From assembly GCF_025751435.1 (NCBI RefSeq), contig NZ_JAOWKY010000002.1, positions 496,001 through 560,000 on the forward strand: DNA of 64,000 bases. Direction: 5' to 3'. The notes beneath the pieces are model-generated. The model was given only the letters and a program-made list of their open reading frames with translations, ran no database searches and was not told the origin of the DNA. The position numbers were made by a program, and so were the translations under genes. The DNA is from Albidovulum marisflavi (GTDB lineage: Bacteria; Pseudomonadota; Alphaproteobacteria; Rhodobacterales; Rhodobacteraceae). Position 1 is the first letter of the stretch; every line of letters begins with the position of its first letter. This document shows, in pieces, positions 26,942 through 36,232 of this stretch.

Positions 26942-28963
26942 TCAGACGGCATTGGGCACCAGCGGAAGCAGGATCTCAAACGTTGTCCCCCGGCCTTCCA
27001 CGCTTTCCGCACTGATCCGGCCCCCGGCCTGTGCAACGATCTTGCGGCTGATGGACAGGCCCAGGCCGGTGCCCAGGCTGCGCTTGGTGGTAAAGAACGG
27101 GTCGAATATCCGGTTCACGATTTCCGGCGGCATCCCGTGCCCGGTATCGCGGACGATGATGCGCATGGCCTGGCCGATCTCGCTTTCCTCGACGCGCTCC
27201 GTTCCCAGGGTCAGCGTCCCGCCATCCGGCATCGCCTGAATCGCATTGACCATCAGGTTCACGAGAACCTGCTGAAGCTCGGTGCCGTTCAAAGCGATCT
27301 GCCCGGCCGATCGGAGGTTCAGTTCGATCCGGATCTCGGACTTCGACAGGATATGCTGAACAAGCGGAAGCGTGTCATGGATCACCTGTCCCGGATCGGT
27401 GCCGGTGTCGTCGTCGGCATATTCTTCGGGGCGCGCGAAGCGCAGAAGCTTGCTGACGAGGACATGGATTGCCTGAATCTGTTCCTGGATCAGGGAAAAC
27501 TCCGTCGAAAGCGGCTTGGCGCGCGCGCCCAGATCATCGCGCACGACGTCCAGGTTTCCCTGGATCACGGCAAGCGGGTTGTTGATCTCATGCGCGACGC
27601 CTGCGGTGATCTCGCCGATCGCGGCCAGCTTCTCGGACACGATCAGCTGGCGCGTCGTCGTTTCCAGTTCCCGGTTGGCATTCTCAAGGTCCAGGGTGCG
27701 CTCGGTGACCCGCCGCTCGAGTTCCTCCGCCCATTCCCGCAGACGCCGGTCGCGGTCCTGCAACTGATCCAGAAGCGTATCCAGATGGGCCGAGACGCGG
27801 CTGATCTCGTCCTGCCCGGTCTGCGCGCCCGTCCGCGCCCCAAGATCGCCCGCCTCGACCTGTTCGATCGTCGCGTTCATCCGTTCAAGCGGGGCGAAGA
27901 TGCCCCGCGCCCATCGCAGCAGCACCGGCACCGCAATCGCAATAACAAGGGCAAAGGTTATGGCGATCTCGATCAGGGTGGCCCGCTGGGCATCCCGGAA
28001 CGGTCGTTCCAGAAACCCGACATACAGCATCCCCACACGCTTGCCGAAGCTGTCGATGACTGGTTCGTAGGCTGAAACGTACCAGTCGTTCACCACGAAT
28101 GCCCGATCACGCCATACCTGCCCGTCGTCCAGAACACTGGCGCGAACGGCGGCAGAGACTCGCGTGCCCAGGGCGCGAACGTCCTCGAACAGCCGGACGT
28201 TGGTGCTGATGCGTACGTCGTCAAGGAACAGCGTGGCGGTGCCCTGTCGATCGCCGGGCAGGCTGCCCACGGGGTAGACCAGGTTGTTGATCTCGTCGAT
28301 GAAGCCAAGGTTGCGGTTCAGAAGCGTTCCACTGACCAATGCCCCGCCCGGCGCCGGCGCAGCGGCATGGACGATCATGCCCCGCTCTTCTTCGCTCCGG
28401 TCACTCGGCACTGCAGCCTCGGTCGGCACCAGTTGCAGGCTCGCGTGTTCGGCAAGGTGAGACGATATTTCCGCCAGGTCCGATGGCAAGAAGATGTCGA
28501 TCTCGGTCCTGCTCTGCCCTTTCAGCGCCGCGGCCACCACAGGCCAGTCCAGCGGAGCGGACATGGTGCCGTTGCGCGGGGACATCGTGACCGCGCCCCG
28601 CCGATCCACGAAGTAGAGAAAATCCAGTCCCAACGCCTGACGCTGGCGTTCAAGGAAATCGGCAAGCGCATCGCCGCGTCGGGGATCGATCGAGGCGAAT
28701 TCTGCGGAACGGCTCAGGGCCGCGACGTCGGCGCCGCGGCTTGCCAGAAGGCCCGCAAGGTGCTGGTGCGCGATCGTCAACTCGCCGCCGACCCTGTCGA
28801 TCAGCACCTGTTCGAAACGGTCGGTCCAGTTCTTGGCGGTTGACAGAAGCAGAAGGGGCAGCAGGATCAGTGTCGGGATCAGCGCGATCAGCAGAAGACG
28901 GGCGCGTACCGACTTGCGGAAAGGCAGTCCGCCGAGGGACGCAGAGGACGCCCCTTCAGACAT
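26942..28963 (-). CDS. Membrane sensor histidine kinase (Cache-HAMP-HisKA type)
   Basis: Sensor kinase of 673 residues. A first TM helix (about 20-42, LLLIALIPTLILLPLLLLST) is followed by a roughly 300-residue periplasmic Cache-like domain, a second TM (TFALVIAIAVPVLLRW), HAMP, a coiled coil and the kinase core. The H-box is AAIGEITAGVAHEINNPLAV, the N-box LVNLMVNAIQAMPDGG, and the G boxes DTGHGMPPE and SLGTGLGLSIS. The ATG at 28963 overlaps the end of the regulator gene by 8 bases, so the two form a pair. Location beside the formate dehydrogenase operon suggests control of that operon in response to an extracytoplasmic signal. Convergent with the Ntn-hydrolase gene. Confidence 0.93.
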   Translation of the reverse strand: MSEGASSASLGGLPFRKSVRARLLLIALIPTLILLPLLLLSTAKNWTDRFEQVLIDRVGGELTIAHQHLAGLLASRGADVAALSRSAEFASIDPRRGDALADFLERQRQALGLDFLYFVDRRGAVTMSPRNGTMSAPLDWPVVAAALKGQSRTEIDIFLPSDLAEISSHLAEHASLQLVPTEAAVPSDRSEEERGMIVHAAAPAPGGALVSGTLLNRNLGFIDEINNLVYPVGSLPGDRQGTATLFLDDVRISTNVRLFEDVRALGTRVSAAVRASVLDDGQVWRDRAFVVNDWYVSAYEPVIDSFGKRVGMLYVGFLERPFRDAQRATLIEIAITFALVIAIAVPVLLRWARGIFAPLERMNATIEQVEAGDLGARTGAQTGQDEISRVSAHLDTLLDQLQDRDRRLREWAEELERRVTERTLDLENANRELETTTRQLIVSEKLAAIGEITAGVAHEINNPLAVIQGNLDVVRDDLGARAKPLSTEFSLIQEQIQAIHVLVSKLLRFARPEEYADDDTGTDPGQVIHDTLPLVQHILSKSEIRIELNLRSAGQIALNGTELQQVLVNLMVNAIQAMPDGGTLTLGTERVEESEIGQAMRIIVRDTGHGMPPEIVNRIFDPFFTTKRSLGTGLGLSISRKIVAQAGGRISAESVEGRGTTFEILLPLVPNAV

Positions 28964-30329
28964 TCCACATCGCGCATTTCCGGTCGATGGTCTTGCGCGA
29001 CACGCCCAGCCTTCGCGCGGCCTCTGCCCGATTGCCGCCGCAGGCCTCGAGCACGGACAGGATGTGCTGCCGTTCGACGGCATGAAGGGATTCGGTCGGT
29101 TCGCCCCCCGCACGTTCGCCGTCGTCGGCGAACTCTGGCGGGATCTCCCCCAGGATCAGCGACCGCTCGATGAGGTTTCGCAACTCGCGCACGTTACCCG
29201 GCCAGCGGTAGCGCGCGAAGTTCAGCAGTACCCCTTCGCTCAGCTTCAGGGGCGGCACGCCAAGCTGGCGGGCGAACTTGCCGACGAAAAGCTCTGCCAG
29301 TTCCGCGATATCCCCAACCCTTTCGCGCAGGGGCGGCATTTCGACCCGCAGGACGTTGATGCGGTGGAACAGGTCGCGCCGGAAGCGTCCCTGCTCCATC
29401 GCCTTTTCCAGGTCGGCATTCGTCGCGAACAGGAACCGCAGGTTCAGCGGCACCTCTCGTTCGGATGCGCCGGGCCTTATGCGATTGTCCTCGATCACCC
29501 TTAGCAGGGTTGCCTGCACGGGCAGCGGCAACTCGGTCACCTCGTCCAGAAGCATGACGCCGCCGCTGGCGTTCAGCAGCAAGCCATCCCGACCTGCCGC
29601 GCCGTCGCCTCCGAACAGTTCCGCCGCCATCCGATCGGGCGAAGTGGCCGCGCAGTTGAACGGAACAAAGGGTTTGTCCGCCCGATCGGACATGGCGTGC
29701 AGCGTGCGCGCGGCGATTTCCTTGCCGGTTCCGCTTTCGCCGGTGAACAGGACCGGCGTCGGCAAGGGCGCCAGCCTTTCCAGTGTCTTGCGGATCGCCT
29801 CGATACGGGGTGAGCGACCGATCAGCCGACCCTGGGCAGCCATCCGGTCGGTGCGCAGTTCGTACTTCAGCAGGAAATTTTCGCGACGAAGATAGCGTTG
29901 GTCCATGCAGCGCGCGACCGCATTGAGGATCTGGTTCGAGCGGAAGGGCTTGAGCACGAAGTCCGCGGCGCCGACCCGCAGCGCGTGGATCGCGGTCTCC
30001 AGATCCGCGTAGGCGGTCATAAGGATCGCCTCGGCAAAGAAACCGACGCGACGCTGCTCGGCCAGCCAGTCAAGACCGGACTGCCCCGGCATGACGTTGT
30101 CCAGAACGACAAGATCGAAATGATGGACATCCAGAAGGCGCGACGCTTCTTCGGCGCTGCCCGCCGCCTCGACCCTACGGCAGCGCGGGCCCAGCGTCCG
30201 CACGAGGAAGTTGCGCATTCCGGGTTCGTCGTCGACCACGAGGACCGACACATGTTGCAGAACACGCCCGATGCCCCCGGACGGAGCATCGTCCCCGCCC
30301 TGCCGGGAGGGTGTCGGTTCTTCTGGCAT
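28956..30329 (-). CDS. NtrC-family response regulator lacking GAFTGA
   Basis: Response regulator of 457 residues from ATG 30329; an upstream TTG at 30353 is possible but less likely. The receiver domain has the acidic pair Asp-Asp at 33-34 and phospho-acceptor Asp77 (VVLDNVMP). The AAA+ domain has Walker A GESGTGKE (197-204), Walker B GVMLLDEV, and the arginine finger region GRFRRDLFHR. Where sigma54 activators carry GAFTGA it reads GGDGAAGRDG (240-249), with about 10 residues deleted, so normal sigma54 contact looks lost. A Fis-type HTH ends the protein (NRAEAARRLGVSRKTID). Rhodobacter capsulatus NtrC also lacks GAFTGA and works with sigma70 polymerase. Likely regulator of the FDH genes. Confidence 0.93.
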   Translation of the reverse strand: MPEEPTPSRQGGDDAPSGGIGRVLQHVSVLVVDDEPGMRNFLVRTLGPRCRRVEAAGSAEEASRLLDVHHFDLVVLDNVMPGQSGLDWLAEQRRVGFFAEAILMTAYADLETAIHALRVGAADFVLKPFRSNQILNAVARCMDQRYLRRENFLLKYELRTDRMAAQGRLIGRSPRIEAIRKTLERLAPLPTPVLFTGESGTGKEIAARTLHAMSDRADKPFVPFNCAATSPDRMAAELFGGDGAAGRDGLLLNASGGVMLLDEVTELPLPVQATLLRVIEDNRIRPGASEREVPLNLRFLFATNADLEKAMEQGRFRRDLFHRINVLRVEMPPLRERVGDIAELAELFVGKFARQLGVPPLKLSEGVLLNFARYRWPGNVRELRNLIERSLILGEIPPEFADDGERAGGEPTESLHAVERQHILSVLEACGGNRAEAARRLGVSRKTIDRKCAMWNV

Positions 30330-30349
30330 CAGCTCTCGAAATCCTTCGA

Positions 30350-30475
30350 TCAATCCAGCCGGACGTCCGGTCCACTGGTCACATCGCGGGTGGAAAAGCC
30401 CGCGTAGTCAAGCCCGAAATGGGCTGCCACCGCGATCAGCGCAGAGGCCAGGAACGCGAGATACATCGACTTCAT
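30350..30475 (-). CDS. 41-residue single-span membrane peptide in FDH operon
   Basis: A short frame between the cytochrome b subunit and the regulator encodes MKSMYLAFLASALIAVAAHF followed by a polar tail ending GPDVRLD. The first 20 residues form one hydrophobic helix, either a membrane anchor or signal peptide. A strong ribosome site (AAGGGGGAAA) precedes the ATG at 30475, 19 bases after the FDH gamma stop. It is too short for usual gene callers. It may be a small structural or assembly partner of the membrane FDH; that is inferred from position only. Confidence 0.68.
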   Translation of the reverse strand: MKSMYLAFLASALIAVAAHFGLDYAGFSTRDVTSGPDVRLD

Positions 30476-30494
30476 GCGTTTCCCCCTTTGCAAC

Positions 30495-31706
30495 CTACTC
30501 TGCCGGCGCGCGATGGTGCGCATCCTGGCCCGTCACGTCCTCGTACCAGAGGCTGTGGTGTTCCTTTGCCCACTGCACGTCGACTTGGCCAGAGCCCATC
30601 GCGTCGAACGCGCCCTCCATGCCGACCGATCCGATGTAGATATGCGCGAGGATCACGGCAATGAAGACGAACGCGACGATCGCGTGCCAGCCCTGCGCGA
30701 ACTGCATTTCCTGATGCGGGGTCATCGTGGCGGGCAGTTCGCCCAGTCCCAGCAACTGGGGCAGCCCGGTCGCGTTCAGGATGTCGAATGTCTTGGCGAA
30801 CATCGGCATCTCGAACGGGAAAAGCAGGGAAAGCCCCGACAGCGATATCGACACGCCCAGCAGCACGACAAGCCAGAAGATGATCTTCTGTCCGGCGTTG
30901 AACTTGCGCGCCGGGGGATGGACACCCTTTGAAAACAGCCCGCCGCCCTTGGCAAGCCAGACAAGGTCCTGACGGTTGGGAATGTTGTGGGCGACCCACA
31001 TCACGGTCACCATCGCCAGCCCCAGCATGAAGGCCCAGGCGACATTGTTGTGGACCCATTTTCCCGCCCCCATGATCGGGGCGTAGATATCCTTGCCGAA
31101 AAGGGGGATCAGGGCGACGCGGCCGAACAGCATCATCAGGCCGGTCAGGCCCAGGACGATGAAAGACCCGGCCATCAGCCAGTGGCCGAAACGTTCCAGG
31201 GAAGTGAATCGCAGGACTGTCTGCCCCGTCCAGCCGCCGTCGATGCGTATCCGCCCCCTGAGTAGATAGAACAATGCCAGAAGGGCCAGCATCGCCAGCA
31301 ACAGATAGCCGCCGTATTCAAGCAGTGGGCCTTCGCGGAAACTGAGCCAGGTCATCCCGCTGTCCTGGATGATCACATCGGCTGCGGGGCTGCGCGACGC
31401 GACGGTCACGTCGGCCGAACCGAAGCGAAGCGCGCGCCAAAGGTCAGGATCGGAGGCGCCGCCGAGCGTGCCAAGCTGACCGGTGATCGGCGCCGCGCTG
31501 TCAGGGTCGCCCACAGCATCGCGTCGAAAGGATTGGTCGACCTTCAGCCCTTCTTGACGGGCCAGGATATCCTCGAGCGTCGTCGCGCCACCGGTGGCCT
31601 CGCGGTCGAAGGAAGCTTGCGCGATGGCCGGCGCACCCAAGCCGCCAAGCAGCAGGGCCGCCGTCAGCACCAGCGCCACGCAAATTCGAAGCGTCATCCG
31701 AGCCAT
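30495..31706 (-). CDS. fdoI: Formate dehydrogenase gamma subunit (cytochrome b556)
   Basis: Membrane cytochrome b subunit of the quinone-linked formate dehydrogenase, about 403 residues. It has an N-terminal signal sequence (LRICVALVLTAALLLGG, AQA cleavage), a periplasmic stretch, and then a set of TM helices with haem-binding histidines expected in ERFGHWLMAGSFIVLGLTG and in GWHAIVAFVFIAVILAHIYI. It passes electrons from the beta subunit to quinone. The start is set at the ATG at 31706 because AAGG lies 8 bases before it; a GTG three codons earlier is an alternative. Confidence 0.92.
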   Translation of the reverse strand: MARMTLRICVALVLTAALLLGGLGAPAIAQASFDREATGGATTLEDILARQEGLKVDQSFRRDAVGDPDSAAPITGQLGTLGGASDPDLWRALRFGSADVTVASRSPAADVIIQDSGMTWLSFREGPLLEYGGYLLLAMLALLALFYLLRGRIRIDGGWTGQTVLRFTSLERFGHWLMAGSFIVLGLTGLMMLFGRVALIPLFGKDIYAPIMGAGKWVHNNVAWAFMLGLAMVTVMWVAHNIPNRQDLVWLAKGGGLFSKGVHPPARKFNAGQKIIFWLVVLLGVSISLSGLSLLFPFEMPMFAKTFDILNATGLPQLLGLGELPATMTPHQEMQFAQGWHAIVAFVFIAVILAHIYIGSVGMEGAFDAMGSGQVDVQWAKEHHSLWYEDVTGQDAHHRAPAE

Positions 31707-31779
31707 CTTGTCCACCTTGCCCAGTTTCCCGACTTTGCCTGCGCGAGGGACTGCAGCGGCGCCCTGTTGAGGAACGCCG

Positions 31780-31793
31780 CCTGCCCCGGCAGG
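31780..31793 (-). other. Short hairpin directly after the FDH beta stop
   Basis: CCTGCC-CC-GGCAGG is a self-complementary 14-mer starting at the base after the beta-subunit stop codon. It may form a small stem in the mRNA between beta and gamma. It is short and has no U-run, so a stability or processing role is only a possibility. Confidence 0.3.
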
Positions 31794-32390
31794 TCAGTTC
31801 CCGGCCTTCTGTTCGTAAGCCGTTCCCCAGCCCCAGGCGCCGGACCCGAAACCGCGCGCGACCACGCGTTCCCGGTAGATCGCCGACACGACGTCGCCGT
31901 CACCCGCAAGAAGCGCCTTGGTCGCACACATCTCGGCGCAGAGCGGCAGCTTGCCCTCGGCAATCCGGTTGCGACCGTACTTCTGGAACTCTGCCGCCGA
32001 ATTGTCCTCTTCGGGACCACCCGCACAGAAGGTGCACTTGTCCATCTTGCCGCGCGACCCGAAGTTTCCGGCCTGCGGATACTGCGGCGCGCCGAAGGGG
32101 CAGGCGTAGAAGCAGTAGCCGCAGCCGATGCACAGGTCCTTGGAGTGAAGGACGATGCCGTCCTCGGTCTGGTAGAAGCAGTCCACCGGACAGACGGCCA
32201 TACAGGGCGCGTCGGAACAATGCATGCAGGCGACCGAGATCGACCGTTCACCGGGCATGCCGTCGTTGATCGTCACGACGCGGCGGCGGTTGATGCCCCA
32301 GGGGACCTCATGCTCGTTCTTGCAGGCGGTGACGCAGGCATTGCACTCGATGCAGCGTTCGGCGTCACAGAGGAATTTTACACGTGCCAT
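31794..32390 (-). CDS. fdh3B: Formate dehydrogenase iron-sulfur (beta) subunit
   Basis: Ferredoxin-type subunit of 198 residues with the cysteine clusters for four [4Fe-4S] centres (CIECNACVTACKNEHEV; CMHCSDAPCMAVCPVDCF; CIGCGYCFYACPFGAP; and CTFCAGG ... CAEMCATKAL). It has no C-terminal membrane anchor, matching the shorter FdhB form (fdh3B) rather than E. coli FdnH. It links the catalytic subunit to the cytochrome b. Thirteen bases separate it from the alpha-subunit stop. Confidence 0.95.
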   Translation of the reverse strand: MARVKFLCDAERCIECNACVTACKNEHEVPWGINRRRVVTINDGMPGERSISVACMHCSDAPCMAVCPVDCFYQTEDGIVLHSKDLCIGCGYCFYACPFGAPQYPQAGNFGSRGKMDKCTFCAGGPEEDNSAAEFQKYGRNRIAEGKLPLCAEMCATKALLAGDGDVVSAIYRERVVARGFGSGAWGWGTAYEQKAGN

Positions 32391-32403
32391 ATCTCTGAAC
32401 TCC

Positions 32404-35316
32404 TTAAGCGGCGCTGATCTTGCAAAGCGTGCACTTGGTTTCCTGCATCAGCGTGACCGAGTCGTAGCCGTAGGTCTGCGCTGTGTTTGAGGCTTCGCCC
32501 AGAACATAGGGGTCCGCGCCCTCCGGGTAGTTGCTTCGCAGATCCTTGCCCTGGAAATGCCCGCCGAAGTGGAAGGGCATGAAGGCGACGCCCGCCCCCA
32601 CCCTTTCGGTGATCATCGCCATGACCTTCACCGCCGAGCCTTCGGCGCCCTCGACCCAGACCTGCTGCCGGTCGCGGATGCCAAGGTTGTTGGCGTCGCG
32701 CGGGTTGATCTCGACGAACATGTCCTGCTGAAGTTCCGCAAGCCAGGGGTTCGACCGGGTTTCGTCGCCGCCACCTTCGTACTCCACAAGGCGGCCAGAG
32801 GTCAGGATGATCGGGTATTCCTGGCTGAAGTCCTTCTGCTGGATCGACGCATAAAGCGTCGGCAGACGATATAGCCGCCGGTCGTCATAGGTCGGGTAGT
32901 CGGCGACCAGATCGCGGCGGTTGGTGTAAAGCGGCTCGCGATGCAGTGGCACCGGGTCGGGGAAGGTCCAGACCACCGCGCGGGCCTTCGCATTGCCGAA
33001 GGGCGCGCATTCGTGCTTGATCGCGACCCTCTGGATGCCGCCCGAAAGGTCGACCTTCCAGTTGGCCTTCGGACCGCCGGCCACCTCGATCGCGGCGCGC
33101 TCATCGTCTGTCAGGTCGCTATCCCAGCCCAGGTCCATCAGCATCTGCATGGTGAATTCGGGATAGCCGTCCTGGATCTCAGAACCCTGCGAATAGACAC
33201 CCTCGGCCAGCAGGTTCTGGCCGTCACGCTCCACCCCGAAACGGGCGCGGAAGGTCAGGCCGCCCTTGGACACAGGCAGGGACATATCATACAGGTTCGC
33301 CGTGCCCGGGTGGTTCAGTTCGGGCGTTCCCCAGCATGGCCATGGCAGCCCGTAGAAGTCACCGTCGCAGGGGCCGCCGTTCGCGCGAAGCGTGGTCTTG
33401 TCGAACGTGTGCTGGTTCGCCATGTGCAACTTGAGCCGTTCAGGCGACTGGCCGGTGTAGCCGATGGTCCACATGCCGCGGTTGAACTCGCGGGTGATGT
33501 CCTCGACAACCGGTTCGCCGTTTTCAACGGCGATATTGCGGAACAGACGGTCGGCGAAACCGAACTTCTCGGCGAACTTCGCGATGATGGTCTGGTCCGG
33601 AAGGCTTTCGAACACCGGCGCCACGATCTCTTCGCGCCATTGCAGCGACCGGTTCGAAGCGGTGACCGACCCGCGCGTTTCGAACTGCGTCGACGCAGGC
33701 AGCAGATAGACGCCGTCGGTCCGGTCATGCATCACGGCCGAAACGGTCGGATAGGGATCGACGACGACGAGCGTGTCGAGCTTTTCCATCGCCGTCTTCA
33801 TCTCGGCCCCGCGGGTTTGCGAGTTCGGCGCGTGGCCCCACAGCACCATGACACGGACGTTGTCGTTCTGTTCGATGTTCGCCTTGTCCTCCAGAACGCC
33901 ATCGATCCAGCGGCTGACCGGGATGCCGTTTTCGTTCATCAGGCTGCGGTCGTTGCCGTCCTTGTCCTTGGCGACATTGCCATCCGCATCAAGAAGCATG
34001 GCGAACCGGCCCTTGAGCCAATCCAGATCCTCGCCCCAGACCCGCGCCCAGTGCGCCCAGGCGCCGGGGGCCAGGCCGTAGTAGCCAGGCAGGTCGTGCG
34101 ACAGAACGCCCAGGTCGGTCGCGCCCTGCACGTTGTCGTGGCCGCGGAAGATGTTCGTGCCGCCGCCGGAAACCCCCATGTTCCCCAGGGCGAGTTGCAG
34201 CACGCAGTAGGCGCGCGTGTTGTTGTTGCCTGTGGTGTGCTGGGTGCCGCCCATGCACCAGATCACGGTGCCCGGCCGGTTGTTCGCCAGCGTCCGGGCG
34301 ACACGCTCAAGCTGGCTGCCCGGCACGCCGGTGACCCGCTCGGTTTCCTCGGGCGTCCATTTCTTCACCTCGTCGCGGATCTGATCCATCCCCCAGACGC
34401 GGGTGCGGATGAACTCCCTGTCCTCCCACCCGTTCTCGAAGATGTGCCAGAGGATCCCCCAGACGAGCGCGACGTCCGTTCCCGGACGCAGGCGGACATA
34501 TTCATCCGCATGGGCCGCGGTGCGGGTGAAGCGCGGGTCGCAGACGATCAGAGGCGCGTTATTCTCCTCTTTGGCCTTCAGGATGTGCATCAGCGAAACG
34601 GGATGCGCCTCGGCCGGGTTGCCGCCAATCAGGAAGATCGCCTTCGACTTGTGGATGTCGTTGTAGCTGTTGGTCATGGCGCCGTAGCCCCATGTGTTTG
34701 CAACACCCGCAACGGTCGTCGAATGGCAGATCCGCGCCTGGTGGTCGACGTTGTTCGATCCCCAGTACGCCGCGAACTTGCGGAACAGATAGGCCTGTTC
34801 GTTGGAATGCTTTGCCGATCCCAGCCAGTAGACGCTGTCCGGTCCGCTTTCCTCGCGCACCTGAAGCATCTTGTCGCCGATCTCGTTGATGGCGTCGTCC
34901 CAGCTCATGCGCTTCCAGACGCCGCCTTCCTTCTTCATCGGGTACTTCAGCCGGCGTTCGCCATGCGCGTGTTCGCGCACGGATGCGCCCTTGGCGCAAT
35001 GCGCACCAAGGTTGAAGGGGCTGTCGAAGCCAGGCTCCTGTCCGACCCAGACCCCGTTGTCCAGTTCGGCGATCACCGTGCAGCCGACGGAACAGTGCGT
35101 GCAGACCGACTTGGCCGTGGTCAACGCGCCCGTCGCCGCCTGCGCCGCGGCCTTGGTCACGGTCCCGCCCGTCGCCCCGACAAGCGCCAGCCCGCCGATG
35201 GCAAGCCCCGACCCCCGCAGGAAGGCACGCCTGTCGACCTTGGCCTCGGCGACCTGCGACAGGATCGTCGAACGCTGCGCCTGCCTGGTAACTCCGCTGG
35301 TCTTTTTCCTGAGCAT
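32404..35316 (-). CDS. fdhA: Periplasmic formate dehydrogenase alpha subunit (Mo/W-bis-MGD)
   Basis: Catalytic subunit, about 970 residues. A twin-arginine signal (VDRRAFLRGSGLAIGG) sends it to the periplasm. The N-terminal [4Fe-4S] site is CTHCSVGC ... CAKG, and the active-site ligand is cysteine in QARICHSTTVAG, so no selenocysteine is used. The rest is the DMSO-reductase/FdhG-type core and C-terminal molybdopterin-binding domain. Start at ATG 35316: a GGGGAG lies 6 bases before it and abuts the earlier ATG at 35322. Neighbouring tungstate uptake genes make tungsten a plausible metal, but sequence alone does not decide Mo or W. Confidence 0.96.
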   Translation of the reverse strand: MLRKKTSGVTRQAQRSTILSQVAEAKVDRRAFLRGSGLAIGGLALVGATGGTVTKAAAQAATGALTTAKSVCTHCSVGCTVIAELDNGVWVGQEPGFDSPFNLGAHCAKGASVREHAHGERRLKYPMKKEGGVWKRMSWDDAINEIGDKMLQVREESGPDSVYWLGSAKHSNEQAYLFRKFAAYWGSNNVDHQARICHSTTVAGVANTWGYGAMTNSYNDIHKSKAIFLIGGNPAEAHPVSLMHILKAKEENNAPLIVCDPRFTRTAAHADEYVRLRPGTDVALVWGILWHIFENGWEDREFIRTRVWGMDQIRDEVKKWTPEETERVTGVPGSQLERVARTLANNRPGTVIWCMGGTQHTTGNNNTRAYCVLQLALGNMGVSGGGTNIFRGHDNVQGATDLGVLSHDLPGYYGLAPGAWAHWARVWGEDLDWLKGRFAMLLDADGNVAKDKDGNDRSLMNENGIPVSRWIDGVLEDKANIEQNDNVRVMVLWGHAPNSQTRGAEMKTAMEKLDTLVVVDPYPTVSAVMHDRTDGVYLLPASTQFETRGSVTASNRSLQWREEIVAPVFESLPDQTIIAKFAEKFGFADRLFRNIAVENGEPVVEDITREFNRGMWTIGYTGQSPERLKLHMANQHTFDKTTLRANGGPCDGDFYGLPWPCWGTPELNHPGTANLYDMSLPVSKGGLTFRARFGVERDGQNLLAEGVYSQGSEIQDGYPEFTMQMLMDLGWDSDLTDDERAAIEVAGGPKANWKVDLSGGIQRVAIKHECAPFGNAKARAVVWTFPDPVPLHREPLYTNRRDLVADYPTYDDRRLYRLPTLYASIQQKDFSQEYPIILTSGRLVEYEGGGDETRSNPWLAELQQDMFVEINPRDANNLGIRDRQQVWVEGAEGSAVKVMAMITERVGAGVAFMPFHFGGHFQGKDLRSNYPEGADPYVLGEASNTAQTYGYDSVTLMQETKCTLCKISAA

Positions 35317-35381
35317 TCTCATCTCCCCATCTGTTCCGGCGCCACTGGCCGGGGGCGGCGCACCGCCCGCTCATGCCGGTG

Positions 35382-35573
35382 TCAGAACCGGGCGCTATCG
35401 TAGTAGGCGCGCGTATGCGCGGTATCCTGCAGGCCGCCGCTCTTGGCCGTTTCCGATGCCTCGGCCTCGGTGCCGGTCATGACACTGGCGGCAACCGCGG
35501 CGGGCGCCGCGGTGGTCGCGAGCTTGAGAAATCCGCGGCGGTTGGTGCCTTCGGTCTTGCTGGTGTTTCCCAT
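35382..35573 (-). CDS. Formate dehydrogenase region Tat-target peptide
   Basis: A 63-residue protein with a twin-arginine motif (TNRRGFLKLATTAAPAAVAA) and a short polar tail (YYDSARF). It matches the small family known as formate dehydrogenase region TAT target proteins, found just upstream of FDH alpha genes. Its function is unknown; possible roles are piggy-back partner or Tat-related assembly peptide. Two ATGs are close; the one at 35573 (MGNTSKTEG) is 8 bases from a GGAGG ribosome site. Confidence 0.85.
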   Translation of the reverse strand: MGNTSKTEGTNRRGFLKLATTAAPAAVAASVMTGTEAEASETAKSGGLQDTAHTRAYYDSARF

Positions 35574-35623
35574 CTGCATATCCTCCGTCCGTCTGCCTCG
35601 GCGGCTCACGCCGCCACGTTTGG

Positions 35624-36232
35624 TCACGCCCCGATCAGCCGGAACGCCTCTCTTTCAATCTGCATGAACAACCGCCCGATCGCGCCCACAGGCGTGTAGA
35701 ATACCGAGGTCTTTGCGCCTTCGAGGTCCGCGAAGAAATGGCCCGCCCAGGGGCCGATGTTGCGGTTGAAAAAGTCGCGCTGCTCCTCGACAGATGCTGG
35801 CGGCCCAAACCGGCCCTCGATCAGGGAGGCCATCATCTCCATCAGGCTTGCGATGCCGTCTTCGGGTTCAAAGACGCCCTTGGCGCGGGCAAGGCCATGG
35901 CGCGCCATGTCGCCGCGCAGGACCGCCAACGGCTTCTCATTAAGAAAGCCCGTCAGGTAGAAACTGGCGTAGGGCACAAGTTCCCCGCGTCCAAGGCCGA
36001 TGAAAAGATCGTTGAACTCACGCTCGACCGATCCCGGAGTCGCTGCCCTTGCGAGCTTGTTCAGGGTGGTGATCGCGGCGCCAAGCTGCGTCGCGTCGCC
36101 CTTCAACCGCGCGCATTTGTCCAGCAACTCTCGGCTGGGTGGCGCGGCGAGCAAGGCCGAAAGGAACGAATAAAGATCGGCGCGCATCCGGTCTTCTTCG
36201 GCAATCCGCGTATCCGTGGCAGCTTCGGTCAT
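35624..36232 (-). CDS. TorD/DmsD-family molybdoenzyme chaperone
   Basis: Cytoplasmic chaperone of 202 residues, all-helical, with TorD-family motifs (ADLYSFLSALLAAPPS, then EFNDLFIGLGRGELVPYASFYLTGF near residue 80 and the NRNIGPWAGHFFADL segment). Such proteins bind the Tat signal of a specific molybdoenzyme and hold export until cofactor insertion; the FDH alpha subunit is the evident client. Its start overlaps the DUF3306 stop by ATGA. Confidence 0.92.
   Translation of the reverse strand: MTEAATDTRIAEEDRMRADLYSFLSALLAAPPSRELLDKCARLKGDATQLGAAITTLNKLARAATPGSVEREFNDLFIGLGRGELVPYASFYLTGFLNEKPLAVLRGDMARHGLARAKGVFEPEDGIASLMEMMASLIEGRFGPPASVEEQRDFFNRNIGPWAGHFFADLEGAKTSVFYTPVGAIGRLFMQIEREAFRLIGA

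Noticed and set aside
32404-35316. Selenocysteine-containing FDH
   Set aside because: The ligand position is encoded as Cys (RICHSTT), and there is no in-frame TGA; the second FDH also has Cys.
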